Below, in pieces: positions 18,069-26,236 of a DNA stretch of 64,000 nt (positions are counted from its first letter, which is position 1; every line of letters begins with the position of its first letter). The DNA is from Magnetococcales bacterium (GTDB taxonomy: Bacteria; Pseudomonadota; Magnetococcia; Magnetococcales; JADFWU01). A program made the translations under genes and the position numbers. The notes beneath the pieces are model-generated. The model was given only the letters and a program-made list of their open reading frames with translations, was not told the origin of the DNA and did not search any database. The stretch spans positions 62,001 to 126,000 of the forward strand of contig JADFWU010000003.1 in the NCBI GenBank assembly GCA_015234045.1. The letters run 5' to 3'.

Positions 18069-20879
18069 ATGTCGATTTCTGGTGTAGGCAGTGTAGAAAA
18101 TCTACGAATCCTTCTTGTGGATGACCAGGCACTGACAGAAAAATTGTTGCGCCGTATGTTGGAAGGTGAGCGCGCTCTTACCCTGTTTTACTGCCAAGAA
18201 CCCACTCAAGCAATAAACAAAGCACTGAATATACAACCATCGGTTATTCTTCTGGATCTTGTTATGCCAGGTATTGATGGTATGACACTTCTGGAACAGA
18301 TTCGTGCTGATTCCTTATTGAGTCAGGTTCCAGTGATCATGCTGTCTGTTCAGGAAGATCCTGAAACCAAGGCGCAGGCTTTTGCCAAAGGGGCAAATGA
18401 TTATCTGATTAAACTGCCCAGTCGAGAGGAGATGATCGCTCGATTACGCTATCATGCTTCCACCTATGCCACACTCCTAAAGCTCCAAGAAACCGAATCC
18501 CGGTTTCGTAATATCTTTGAGCACTCTGGCGATGCTATTTTTATTACAAATTCAGAAACACAGTTGATTGAGGATTGTAATGATGTTGTTTGTTCTCTTT
18601 TGGCAATGCCAAGAGAGAAAGTGATCGGTTTTCCGCGTATTGCACTCTTTCCGCCCGGCAGTGACCAACGCCTGGACCAATTGGCCTTGCTCTATAACCA
18701 AACAGGCCATGGTCGTCTGAATGATATTAAGTTGCTGACGGGCAATGGAGATCATATTTCGGTTGATATCTCGGGCGTAGTCTACGCCCACAAGAACGGG
18801 CACTATTATCAAGAAATGGCCCGCGATATTACCGAACGTAAAAAAACAGAATCCGCCTATTTGGCTAAAGAGGCAGCTGAGGCGGCCAGCCGAGCAAAAA
18901 GTGATTTTCTCGCTGTGATGAGCCATGAAATCAGAACACCGCTCAATGTGGTGCTCGGTATGGTGGAGTTGTTGAAAGCGTCTGAAGATATGACAGGCCC
19001 TCAGCGCGAAAAAGCAGAACTGGCTTTTAGTTCAGGTCGGACACTGCTTTCACTGGTCAATAATATCCTTGATTATTCCAAGATTGAGGCTGGTCAGTTT
19101 GTTCTGGATAACATGGATTTCGATCTACGTGATCTGTTGGATGACGTAGCGCGCACGCTGGCACCTATGGCATCCAGTAAGCAAATTGAATTAACAGCCT
19201 TTATTCCTGCTCAACTGCCAACAGCCTTACGCGGTGATCCCAACCGATTACGGCATATTTTTAATAATCTCATCAGTAATGCCATAAAATTTACTCCGGA
19301 GGGCGGGCGTGTTGAGTTCCACGGCGGCCCGGTCAGCCAGATGCATGGCATGATTGAGTTTCTGTTCGAAGTGCGTGATACAGGGTTTGGTATTCCACGT
19401 GAGCAGTGGAAACGGATTTTCAGACGGTTTACCCAAGTTGATGGGCCAGGAGAAAATCCAACCGGTGGATCAGGTCTCGGATTGACCATCTGTCGCCATT
19501 TGGTTCAGTTAATGGGTGGAACCATTGGTGTGGATGATAATCATTTTTCCAGCTCTGGTAGTGTGTTCCATTTTACAGTACGTCTTCAAAAACAAAAATC
19601 AACCGCTGTAAAGTCTGAACATAAATCTTTGGCCGAGTTTCGAGCTTTGATTATTGGCAGTAGCGGCCTGCAATTGGCCATGTTGCAAAATAGCATGGAT
19701 TCCTGGGGTATCAAACATGGTTCAGTGGCTGAGTCTCAGACCGCTGGTGACCTGTTTTTTCAAACGCAGGATCATGAACAACCATTTAATCTGGTTCTGT
19801 TGAATCAAAAACCCAATCATGACTGTAGAATATGTCTCAATGCGCTGGCCGCACTGAAAAATCCACCAGCCTTTATTTTGATGGCCGATCTATTGGATCA
19901 GGGATTGGATAGAGCCAGTGAACTACCTGGAAATACGCTCTGTTTGAAAAAACCGTTCAGTGCTGATCAGCTTTACAACGCCATTACCTGGTTAAAAGAA
20001 GGTCAGAACAAAAAACCAGGCTCTCGAAAATTGGTTCCATTGAGAAATGATTCCTCAAATTCAATGCGTGGTCTGAACTATGTAGGACGTGTTTTGGTAG
20101 TGGATGATCATGAAGCAAATCTAAAAGTGTGTTCAGGTATGCTGCATAATTTGGGTATTAGCACAGACCGGATTGGACTCGCTGCCAACGGTGCCGAGGC
20201 GGTAGAGCTGTTTGAGAAGCAACAGGGCTATGATTTGGTTCTGATGGATTGTCAGATGCCGGTCATGGATGGCTATCAAGCCACCAAAAATATTAGACAT
20301 TGGGAAAAATCCCAAGGACGAGAGCGGATGCCGATCATCGCTTTCACTGCTGACATCACCCGCGAAAACCGACAAGCCGGAGCCGCGTCCGGCATGGATG
20401 ATTTTCTGGCCAAACCCATCATTATGGAAGATATGAAAGGGGTTCTGGATCGCTATCTGAAAACAGAGTCTGATCAGACCTCACTACAGTCCATAGAACC
20501 GGATCCAAAAAATCAACAACAGACAGATGATGATGCGATATCAGGCACAGATGAGTTGGTCACCATGTTCAAGTCCATTGGACTATTGGATAACGATGTC
20601 AAAGAGATAAGCCAACTACTACTCAGCCAGATACCAACCTTGTTGGATGGTATAGAACGGGATGTTGTCAAAGAGAACTTTGAGGCAGTCCGAGCCACCA
20701 GTCATGTACTCAAAGGGTCGATGGCAAACACCATTTTTCCTGATTTGCGCAAAGTAACATCAGAGTTGCACGAAAAAGTGCGTGAAAAAGCGTGGGTAGA
20801 GGTTTTGGAATGGATAAAAAAGGCCCACAGTGTGTTTATACCGTTAAAAGGACCTCTGGAAGTGTTGGCTAAAGGGTGA
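18069..20879 (+). CDS. Cytoplasmic multi-receiver hybrid kinase with HPt domain
   Basis: 936 residues from ATG 18069, preceded by GGGGA at 18056-18060; an in-frame TTG at 18054 is less likely. Order: receiver (phospho-Asp in VILLDLVMPGIDG), PAS (about 145-270), HisKA (FLAVMSHEIRTPLN), HATPase (NLISNAIKF, DTGFGIP, GSGLGLTI), degenerate receiver (about 515-635, NLVLLNQKPNHD with Asn where the phospho-Asp should be), active receiver (VVDDHEAN, DLVLMDCQMPVMDG), and a C-terminal HPt (about 815-936; active His in ATSHVLKGSMANT). No membrane helix. The chain can run a complete internal His-Asp-His phosphorelay and pass phosphate to a separate regulator, not identified here. Confidence 0.93.
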   Translation: MSISGVGSVENLRILLVDDQALTEKLLRRMLEGERALTLFYCQEPTQAINKALNIQPSVILLDLVMPGIDGMTLLEQIRADSLLSQVPVIMLSVQEDPETKAQAFAKGANDYLIKLPSREEMIARLRYHASTYATLLKLQETESRFRNIFEHSGDAIFITNSETQLIEDCNDVVCSLLAMPREKVIGFPRIALFPPGSDQRLDQLALLYNQTGHGRLNDIKLLTGNGDHISVDISGVVYAHKNGHYYQEMARDITERKKTESAYLAKEAAEAASRAKSDFLAVMSHEIRTPLNVVLGMVELLKASEDMTGPQREKAELAFSSGRTLLSLVNNILDYSKIEAGQFVLDNMDFDLRDLLDDVARTLAPMASSKQIELTAFIPAQLPTALRGDPNRLRHIFNNLISNAIKFTPEGGRVEFHGGPVSQMHGMIEFLFEVRDTGFGIPREQWKRIFRRFTQVDGPGENPTGGSGLGLTICRHLVQLMGGTIGVDDNHFSSSGSVFHFTVRLQKQKSTAVKSEHKSLAEFRALIIGSSGLQLAMLQNSMDSWGIKHGSVAESQTAGDLFFQTQDHEQPFNLVLLNQKPNHDCRICLNALAALKNPPAFILMADLLDQGLDRASELPGNTLCLKKPFSADQLYNAITWLKEGQNKKPGSRKLVPLRNDSSNSMRGLNYVGRVLVVDDHEANLKVCSGMLHNLGISTDRIGLAANGAEAVELFEKQQGYDLVLMDCQMPVMDGYQATKNIRHWEKSQGRERMPIIAFTADITRENRQAGAASGMDDFLAKPIIMEDMKGVLDRYLKTESDQTSLQSIEPDPKNQQQTDDDAISGTDELVTMFKSIGLLDNDVKEISQLLLSQIPTLLDGIERDVVKENFEAVRATSHVLKGSMANTIFPDLRKVTSELHEKVREKAWVEVLEWIKKAHSVFIPLKGPLEVLAKG

Positions 20880-20880
20880 T

Positions 20881-20923
20881 GTTATACGGAATGATTTGTG
20901 ACTATTTTTTCCGTGGCCCTAAC
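20881..20923. repeat. Partial REPIN-type repeat end
   Basis: GGAATGATTT...ATTTTTTCCGTGGCCCTAA directly after the stop of the hybrid kinase matches the right-hand end of the palindromic element at 23523-23670 with a small insertion. Only one arm is present, so this is a solo or decayed copy. Confidence 0.55.
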
Positions 20924-20926
20924 TTT

Positions 20927-20968
20927 ATGTAGCGTGCTCAAAAATCATACTGTTTGGGCACGCTACAT
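20927..20968. terminator. Stem-loop between convergent genes
   Basis: ATGTAGCGTGC (20927-20937) pairs exactly with GCACGCTACAT (20958-20968) over a 20-base loop. It separates the plus-strand hybrid kinase from the minus-strand rubredoxin gene. Neither side has a long T-run, so termination efficiency is uncertain. Confidence 0.5.
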
Positions 20969-20993
20969 GAACATCTCATTGATCAGTTAATGC

Positions 20994-21155
20994 TTACTCT
21001 TGCAGTTCAAAATCATCTTTGGTTACGCCGCAGTCCGGGCATAGCCAATCATTTGGTACATCTTCCCACTTGGTGCCAGCGGGAAGGTCATCTTCCGGTG
21101 CGCCTTCAGCTTCGCTGTAAACATATCCACAAACAGTGCAAACATACGTCTTCAT
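20994..21155 (-). CDS. Rubredoxin
   Basis: 53 residues from ATG at 21155, which has GGGAG upstream; a longer frame starting at 21179 is less likely. It has the two CxxCG knuckles [10 protein letters not shown] and [12 protein letters not shown] that hold a single Fe(Cys)4 centre, at the normal rubredoxin length. It is a soluble one-electron carrier. Known roles include electron supply to rubrerythrin, superoxide reductase, flavodiiron NO/O2 reductases and some alkane hydroxylases; no such partner is adjacent. It follows the guanylate-kinase-like gene by about 90 bp on the same strand. Confidence 0.96.
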   Translation of the reverse strand: MKTYVCTVCGYVYSEAEGAPEDDLPAGTKWEDVPNDWLCPDCGVTKDDFELQE

Positions 21156-21245
21156 TTTATGCTCCCAAATCCATATCAATAATGAGTAAAGCTTACTTCC
21201 AGTGTCAGACTGGCCGCAACCACTGGAAGTTCCTTGCGAATATTT

Positions 21246-22052
21246 CTACGCAGATTCAAAAACCGTACAAGGCCATTTTTCCATAATTGGGTGTTGATTG
21301 CTACCTTGTATGCATTCAGCAAAAGCTTCAATAGCCATTCTGGCGCTGCCAAGTGGTGTGCCGAACAGCTCCCAGTGGTCGTGGCTCTCTCCATCGTAGA
21401 GTGGAATGACATAGTCAAAGTTGGGTGCGTGATTCAACTCTTCCCACGCTTTGGCAGCACGTCGGGCCACATCGGCATAGTCGGGTAGGTGAAGCGATTG
21501 TTGGTTTCTGCTACGCAGTGTCAATTTACGTCGCTGGATACCTTCCACCACATCCTTGACCACCGTTAAGCCATGTCTTTTTATCAGGCGTTGCAGCTCT
21601 GACAGGCTGACAGGCGATAAAAATAGGGTGATGGTCTTTTGCTGCTCAAATAACCCGGCTTTACGCATGGCATCCACCATGAAGACATTGCCTTCATAAA
21701 TCGGCCAGTTGCCTTGGTTCTGAATGGTTTCTATCTGGCTGATTTCCAATCCTTGAAGATCGCCTCGATTCTCCACTACCAAATGTCCTGGTTTTTCTCT
21801 AAGCGCCTCAATTTCATTTCTATTTCGAAAGAAGTAAGCAACACTTTCCTTTTCACCGGGTCGTTTTGCTCGATCATTGTAAAGAACCAGCGGTTGAAGC
21901 TGTTTACCCAGGTCAGGAAAAAGTTGATTCAAGCCTTTTAGCAGAGGAGATTTTCCTATGCCGGATGGTCCAGCGATAACGATAAATGGGTTGGCTGAAT
22001 TCATGACCTGATACTCCGAGTATTCAACAGGATTAATTACCCTGTTATCCAT
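21246..22052 (-). CDS. Guanylate-kinase-like P-loop protein
   Basis: 268 residues. Walker A GPSGIGKS is at 28-35 (IVIAGPSGIGKSPLLKGL), and a guanylate-kinase-like lid/GMP region follows (NDRAKRPGEKESVAYFF), comparable to the STTRxPRPGE..G..Y.F motif of Gmk. The Ser-Thr-Thr of that motif is replaced (YND-R) and the protein is about 60 residues longer than housekeeping Gmk, so substrate and activity may differ. The start at 22052 is 5 bases after the stop of the upstream cNMP-ACT gene, indicating translational coupling. An alternative ATG at 22004 has CGGAG upstream. The pairing with a nucleotide-sensing-type protein suggests a shared signalling role, which is inference. Confidence 0.65.
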   Translation of the reverse strand: MDNRVINPVEYSEYQVMNSANPFIVIAGPSGIGKSPLLKGLNQLFPDLGKQLQPLVLYNDRAKRPGEKESVAYFFRNRNEIEALREKPGHLVVENRGDLQGLEISQIETIQNQGNWPIYEGNVFMVDAMRKAGLFEQQKTITLFLSPVSLSELQRLIKRHGLTVVKDVVEGIQRRKLTLRSRNQQSLHLPDYADVARRAAKAWEELNHAPNFDYVIPLYDGESHDHWELFGTPLGSARMAIEAFAECIQGSNQHPIMEKWPCTVFESA

Positions 22053-22057
22053 ATATC

Positions 22058-23407
22058 CTAGGATACAATTTTCAAAATGCTTAGTCGCAGGCGCTCCATA
22101 GCAGCTTCTTCCAGCTGTTTTCCCATCAAATCAGTAAGATAAAAAGTGTCATGAACATAGGGACCATCGGTTGTAACCGTCAGTGAACGCACCCAAACCA
22201 TTTGTTGTTCCATGATGCGACATATGACGTATAGAAAACCCAGTCGATCAAAGGTGTTGATGGAAAGAAAAGTGTGTGTGCCAGTGTGTTCATTGGTAAT
22301 TTGAACGTCGGAGAGATGGTGCTTTTCCTCTTCGGGTAAATGGGTATTCATCTGTTGCCAGGATTGGGAAAGCACCTGCTCACTGAGTCGTTCTTTACCT
22401 TTTAAACTGCGGTGAAGTGTTTTTTGAATTTTTTCAAATTGAGTACTGTTCTGAAGCCAATCACCTGCCGGACGGCGCACTATGACAACATGGAGAGTCA
22501 TGCCATTTCTCAAATTATGGCGATGAACGGTCTGGATTGAAATATCATGAAGTGCCAACGTTGCGGTTAGATCACCCAACAGAGCTGGATGGTCAGGCGC
22601 GTAGAGCATCAATGCAACTTTTGCAGGGCTGGAGTAGGGTATGAAGGCAATATGCTCTGCTTCGTCAATGTTGGGCTGTAGGACAGAAAGCACAGCTTTT
22701 TGACTCTCGAGCGTATGGCAAAGGTAGAAGTCCTGGTAAAACAGCTTGAGATGCTTACGCAATTCAGATGGATCATGTGATGTATCAAGTTCTTCCAGAA
22801 GCTGCTTGCGGCGACTGCTTGCCAGTCGTTTGCGTTCTTGATTTGAAAAAAGTCCGCGGGATAATGCCTCAGAAGTCATCCATTGTACTTGTTTTTGAAG
22901 CGTGCGTTGCCACTGGGTATGGATTTCATGATCCATAGAGTGTTTGTTTGACGAGGCCAGCTTGCGGACCAACATTCGATGATGTCGGCTCATCACCGAT
23001 GGATTGTTTTCAATAGGCAGATTCGGAGCAGGTAGAACACCTGCTTGATTTTCCATCCGCCGAAAAGCTTTGCCAAGAATGCGCATGGCAAGAGAAGGAT
23101 CTTGTGATAGACGCGCAATCAGCTGGCTCTGGTCCAGCTTCATTATCCTGCAATCCCCTTTTGCGCGGGCTGTTACAATACGAATATCAGAGCTAAAAAG
23201 GGCGGTTATGCCAAAGATCTCACCTTTTTTCAGAATTTCCAGATGATGTATTTTACCTTGGATCTCTTGGCTAAGTTCAACTTTTCCTTTTTGGATGACA
23301 AAGGCTTCATTGCTTATGTCACCTTGGCGAAAAATAATAGTCTGATCTGGATAGAGCTGACCCAATTGACGATTTTTCTGTAGGAAAGTAAAACCCAGTT
23401 TGGCCAT
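22058..23407 (-). CDS. cNMP-binding domain fused to GlnD-type ACT domains
   Basis: 449 residues. Residues about 15-120 form a cyclic-nucleotide-binding domain (IIFRQGDISNEAFVIQKGKV, then GEIFGITALFSSDIR where the phosphate cassette should be; the usual Glu after FG is Ile, so cNMP binding may be altered). A helical middle (about 150-250) resembles linker regions of PII-uridylyltransferases. Two ACT-like repeats follow: APDHPALLGDLTATLALHDI (about 268-335) and NTFDRLGFLYVICRIMEQ (about 372-445). The closest known arrangement for these repeats is the C-terminus of GlnD, but no nucleotidyltransferase or HD domain is present. Inference: a cytoplasmic sensor combining a nucleotide and an amino acid (for example glutamine). 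The gene is coupled to the Gmk-like gene. Confidence 0.72.
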   Translation of the reverse strand: MAKLGFTFLQKNRQLGQLYPDQTIIFRQGDISNEAFVIQKGKVELSQEIQGKIHHLEILKKGEIFGITALFSSDIRIVTARAKGDCRIMKLDQSQLIARLSQDPSLAMRILGKAFRRMENQAGVLPAPNLPIENNPSVMSRHHRMLVRKLASSNKHSMDHEIHTQWQRTLQKQVQWMTSEALSRGLFSNQERKRLASSRRKQLLEELDTSHDPSELRKHLKLFYQDFYLCHTLESQKAVLSVLQPNIDEAEHIAFIPYSSPAKVALMLYAPDHPALLGDLTATLALHDISIQTVHRHNLRNGMTLHVVIVRRPAGDWLQNSTQFEKIQKTLHRSLKGKERLSEQVLSQSWQQMNTHLPEEEKHHLSDVQITNEHTGTHTFLSINTFDRLGFLYVICRIMEQQMVWVRSLTVTTDGPYVHDTFYLTDLMGKQLEEAAMERLRLSILKIVS

Positions 23408-23726
23408 GAGAGAATATGCCGGAAAGGGAAAAATTAAAGCCCATTCAGGTCATATTAACATTCACCGGACGTTGGTCCATGGTTAAAAAAATCCAGTGAA
23501 TATCAATATGCCGAACACCTGTAGGGCCACGGAAAAAATGAATCATCCCAGTAGCGCAGGATATTGATTCGTCCGCAAGGCGCGTGCTTATTGCACGTAA
23601 CCCTTTCTGGAACGCAGTGGACGGATCAAGAGACCAGTGAATGGGATGATTCATTTTTTCCATGGCCCTTACTGTACCATTATGTGAATCAATACCGGCA
23701 AGTGTCAAACAGGCTTTTGTATTTTG
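23408..23726. other. Intergenic region holding a REPIN-like element
   Basis: Between the start of the cNMP-ACT gene and the stop of the chemoreceptor, both on the minus strand. The central 148 bp (23523-23670) is a palindromic repeat. The remaining flanks hold the upstream sequence of the cNMP-ACT gene and the chemoreceptor 3' flank; no clear promoter or U-tract terminator was identified. Confidence 0.5.
23523..23670. repeat. REPIN/MITE-like palindromic repeat, copy A (148 bp)
   Basis: Left end AGGGCCACGGAAAAAATGAA and right end TTCATTTTTTCCATGGCCCT are near-perfect inverted repeats extended by ATCATCCC/GGGATGAT. Inside are GATTCGTCCGC/GTGGACGGATC arms and a GCGCGTGC...GCACGTAACCC core, so the whole unit folds as one long hairpin. 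A diverged second full copy lies at 37567-37726, with shorter relatives at 20881 and 52512. No encoded protein and no transposase nearby; presumably mobilised in trans. Confidence 0.75.
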
Positions 23727-25262
23727 CTATTGATGGCTGATCAACGCTTGGCTGCTGTGGCCTTGATGACCCACTTTGAAGAATCTCAGTGCATCACGAA
23801 TTTCACCAATATGCATAGAGAATTCGTCAGCATTAGCGGAAATTTCTTCAGAGTTGGCAGCATTTTCCTGAATGGTTTTATCCAAACGCTGCAACGCTTC
23901 GTTGACTTGTGCCGCACCTGAATTTTGTTCCTGACTGCTGGCACTGATCTCTTGAACCAAATTGGCTGTTTTTTGGATATCCGGTACCAACTGCTCCAAC
24001 ATGGCACCGGCATTTTCAGCCACTTGAGAGCTGGAACTCGAGAGTTGAGTGATTTCCGCTGCTGCCGTTTGAGCGCGTTCAGCCAGCTTGCGAACCTCAG
24101 CCGCGACAACGGCAAATCCTTTGCCATGCTCACCAGCCCGGGCCGCTTCAATAGCGGCATTCAAAGCCAGAAGATTGGTTTGACGGGCGATATCTTCCAC
24201 GACAGAAATTTTCTCGGCAATCTCCTTCATGGCAACCATCGCTTCTGAAACAGCTTGGCCACTCTTTTCCGCACCTTTGGATGATTTAACGGCAATTGTT
24301 TCGGTTTGTTGGGCATTTTCAGAGTTTTGACGGATGGTCCCGGAGATCTCCTCCATTGTTGCTGAGGTCTCTTCAACAAAGGAGGCCTGCTGGGTAGAAG
24401 AGTCAGCCAGGTTTGTTGCAGCGTTGGAAAGTTCACTGGAACCATTGGTGATGCCATCAATTGAGGTTTGAATCTGATCGACGACATCTCTGATTTTTTC
24501 GGTCATGCCTCCCAGTGATCTGAATAACAGACCAATTTCATCATTTCTGTTCATGGTACAACTGACGGTCAGGTCACCATCAGCCAGTTTAGAAAAGAGA
24601 TGACGACAATTATTGAGAGGACCAGTAATATTGCGCGTCAGAACGGTGATGACGGTGGCACTGATTACCAGAATAATGATACTCATGGTAATCAATACAG
24701 TTCTTAAACCTTCGATCTCTTCAATCAGACCGTTGATCTTTCCGTCAGCATCTTCAAGGCGTGGATCACGCAGGCCATCCATTGATTCAATGAGCTTGGA
24801 AGAGGCTTCATCAAAGTCACCCATGATGACGTTGCCAGCGTCAATACCTTTTTCAATGTAGGCTTCAGCCATGGTAGAGCCAACCTTGTAAAGGTCGTCA
24901 AAAGCAGCATTCAAATCTTCAACCTGTCTCAGAGAATTTGGCTGGTTGGTGCGTTGGAAAAAGGCTTTAAATTCAGAGATGCCTTTTTTAAAGCCATCAG
25001 CAGAATCTTTAGCATCACCATAACCATCACGATTGTGTGTGGCTGACACATCAGTTAACCACTGTTGGGTTTCAGAAATATTCTTTGCCATCTCACCAGC
25101 TGTTACGACATAGGGTATGACATTATCTCTAATAGAAACAGTAGCGTTATGAGTAGTATTTAAAGCAGAAAGTGTAAAAATTTGGATGATAATGACCATA
25201 GCAATAATTATAAAAAATCCTACGGTCAATTTTGTTCCTACACGAAGATCATTAAGTCCCAT
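23727..25262 (-). CDS. Methyl-accepting chemotaxis protein (four-helix-bundle type sensor)
   Basis: 511 residues from ATG 25262, which has GGGAGA upstream; a longer frame from 25283 lacks this. TM1 (about 12-33) and TM2 (about 183-206) enclose a mainly helical periplasmic domain of about 150 residues, consistent with a 4HB_MCP-type ligand domain. HAMP follows (about 207-260), then the methylation helices and the conserved tip [20 protein letters not shown]. Ends SSQALISHQ with no CheR-docking pentapeptide. No CxxCH, unlike the other two receptors here. Ligand unknown. It is a single-gene transcript; the FKBP gene lies 270 bp upstream on the same strand, separated by a terminator. Confidence 0.93.
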   Translation of the reverse strand: MGLNDLRVGTKLTVGFFIIIAMVIIIQIFTLSALNTTHNATVSIRDNVIPYVVTAGEMAKNISETQQWLTDVSATHNRDGYGDAKDSADGFKKGISEFKAFFQRTNQPNSLRQVEDLNAAFDDLYKVGSTMAEAYIEKGIDAGNVIMGDFDEASSKLIESMDGLRDPRLEDADGKINGLIEEIEGLRTVLITMSIIILVISATVITVLTRNITGPLNNCRHLFSKLADGDLTVSCTMNRNDEIGLLFRSLGGMTEKIRDVVDQIQTSIDGITNGSSELSNAATNLADSSTQQASFVEETSATMEEISGTIRQNSENAQQTETIAVKSSKGAEKSGQAVSEAMVAMKEIAEKISVVEDIARQTNLLALNAAIEAARAGEHGKGFAVVAAEVRKLAERAQTAAAEITQLSSSSSQVAENAGAMLEQLVPDIQKTANLVQEISASSQEQNSGAAQVNEALQRLDKTIQENAANSEEISANADEFSMHIGEIRDALRFFKVGHQGHSSQALISHQ

Positions 25263-25455
25263 GAGTTGTCTCTCCCAAAGCAAGTCAGGTTCCGGTTTCC
25301 ACTAATTTGTGATGAAAACTTGGGCGTACACCTGTGAATTTTCCTGTTTCTCCCCCGAAAAACAAGGTAATAGGCATAGCTTGTCTGACTTGAAATGTCA
25401 ATCATTCTCAACAGAATTGTGTATTTTATTCACATATCATAATAGCTGCAAAACA

Positions 25456-25488
25456 GACAAAGGAAGCCGATGAACGACTTCCTTTGTC
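25456..25488 (-). terminator. Terminator of the FKBP gene
   Basis: GACAAAGGAAG (25456-25466) and CTTCCTTTGTC (25478-25488) form an exact 11-bp stem. Read on the minus strand, downstream of the FKBP stop at 25535, it is followed by TGTTTTGC, a short U-rich tail. Probable intrinsic terminator. Confidence 0.65.
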
Positions 25489-25534
25489 AATGGGTAACGC
25501 TTTCTGAAATAATGGGCTGTCAACACGCCATAGT

Positions 25535-26014
25535 TTACTCAATACCTAACAGTTCAACATCAAAAATCAAGGTCGCATTTGGACCGATTCCAGCCTGAGG
25601 AACACCACTGCTGCCGTAGGCCAGGTCGCCAGGAATAGTCAAACGATATTTACTGCCTACGCTCATCAACTGAAGACCTTCTGTCCAACCCGCGATAACG
25701 CGATTTAGCGGAAAGGAGATGGGTTGGCCGCGCTTATAGGAGCTATCAAACTCTTTGCCATCGGTTAGCGTACCTGCATAGTGGACTTTAACTGTATCGG
25801 TAGCTTTCGGTTTGGCACCATCGCCCTCAATAAGTACTTCATACTGAAGTCCGCTATCTGTAACCGTAACGCCTTCTTTCTTTGCATTTTCTTCCAGAGC
25901 CATTGTGTCACCTTCGTTGGTTTGTTGAACCTGATCCGAGCATCCTGTCAAAGCACTGATGAACAGTGCCAAAACCAGTGCAAGAATCCTGAAATGGGTA
26001 AGTCTGATATTCAT
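25535..26014 (-). CDS. FKBP-type peptidyl-prolyl isomerase lipoprotein
   Basis: 159 residues. A lipoprotein signal peptide (hydrophobic [14 protein letters not shown]) has its lipobox cysteine at 25, and the next residues are SD rather than a DD retention signal. The C-terminal FKBP domain (about 65-159) has [19 protein letters not shown], the [20 protein letters not shown] segment and [13 protein letters not shown], which cover the conserved active-site aromatic and hydrophobic residues. It lacks the long N-terminal dimerisation region of FkpA/Mip, so it is a short membrane-anchored periplasmic isomerase. Role: folding of exported proteins. Monocistronic with its own terminator. Confidence 0.93.
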   Translation of the reverse strand: MNIRLTHFRILALVLALFISALTGCSDQVQQTNEGDTMALEENAKKEGVTVTDSGLQYEVLIEGDGAKPKATDTVKVHYAGTLTDGKEFDSSYKRGQPISFPLNRVIAGWTEGLQLMSVGSKYRLTIPGDLAYGSSGVPQAGIGPNATLIFDVELLGIE

Positions 26015-26084
26015 GAATCTACCTGTATCATTAGATAGGGATACTTAATATATGGATCATAGTGTTACACCATTATGTATTATT

Positions 26085-26230
26085 GCCAACTGAACAACCA
26101 CCCGATAAAGCGGCTGGGTTCGTCTTGCGGACGGAAAGTCCTGATACCGGCTAAAGCCGGTGGTTTGAACCGTGCCTTGGATAATCATAAAAATGCGTAT
26201 AGCCCAACCCTCAGGACTATTGGAGCAATC
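26085..26230. other. Structured element resembling an IS200/IS605 right end
   Basis: The gap between FKBP and hypF carries AAAGTCCTGATACCGGC, then a perfect hairpin ACCGGC-TAAA-GCCGGT (26146-26161) and GGTTTGAACC. A downstream TCAGGACT (26212-26219) pairs exactly with AGTCCTGA (26137-26144). The order 'AGTCCxGA - GC-rich hairpin - GGTTTGAAC' resembles the terminal hairpin of IS200/IS605-family right ends and TnpB-associated RNAs. No tnpA or tnpB is present, so if correct it is a relic or a non-autonomous unit. Confidence 0.4.
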
Positions 26231-26236
26231 TAACTA

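Noticed and set aside
23445-23708. 87-codon minus-strand frame
   Set aside because: Falls almost wholly inside the REPIN-like palindrome; the frame is a by-product of the repeat.
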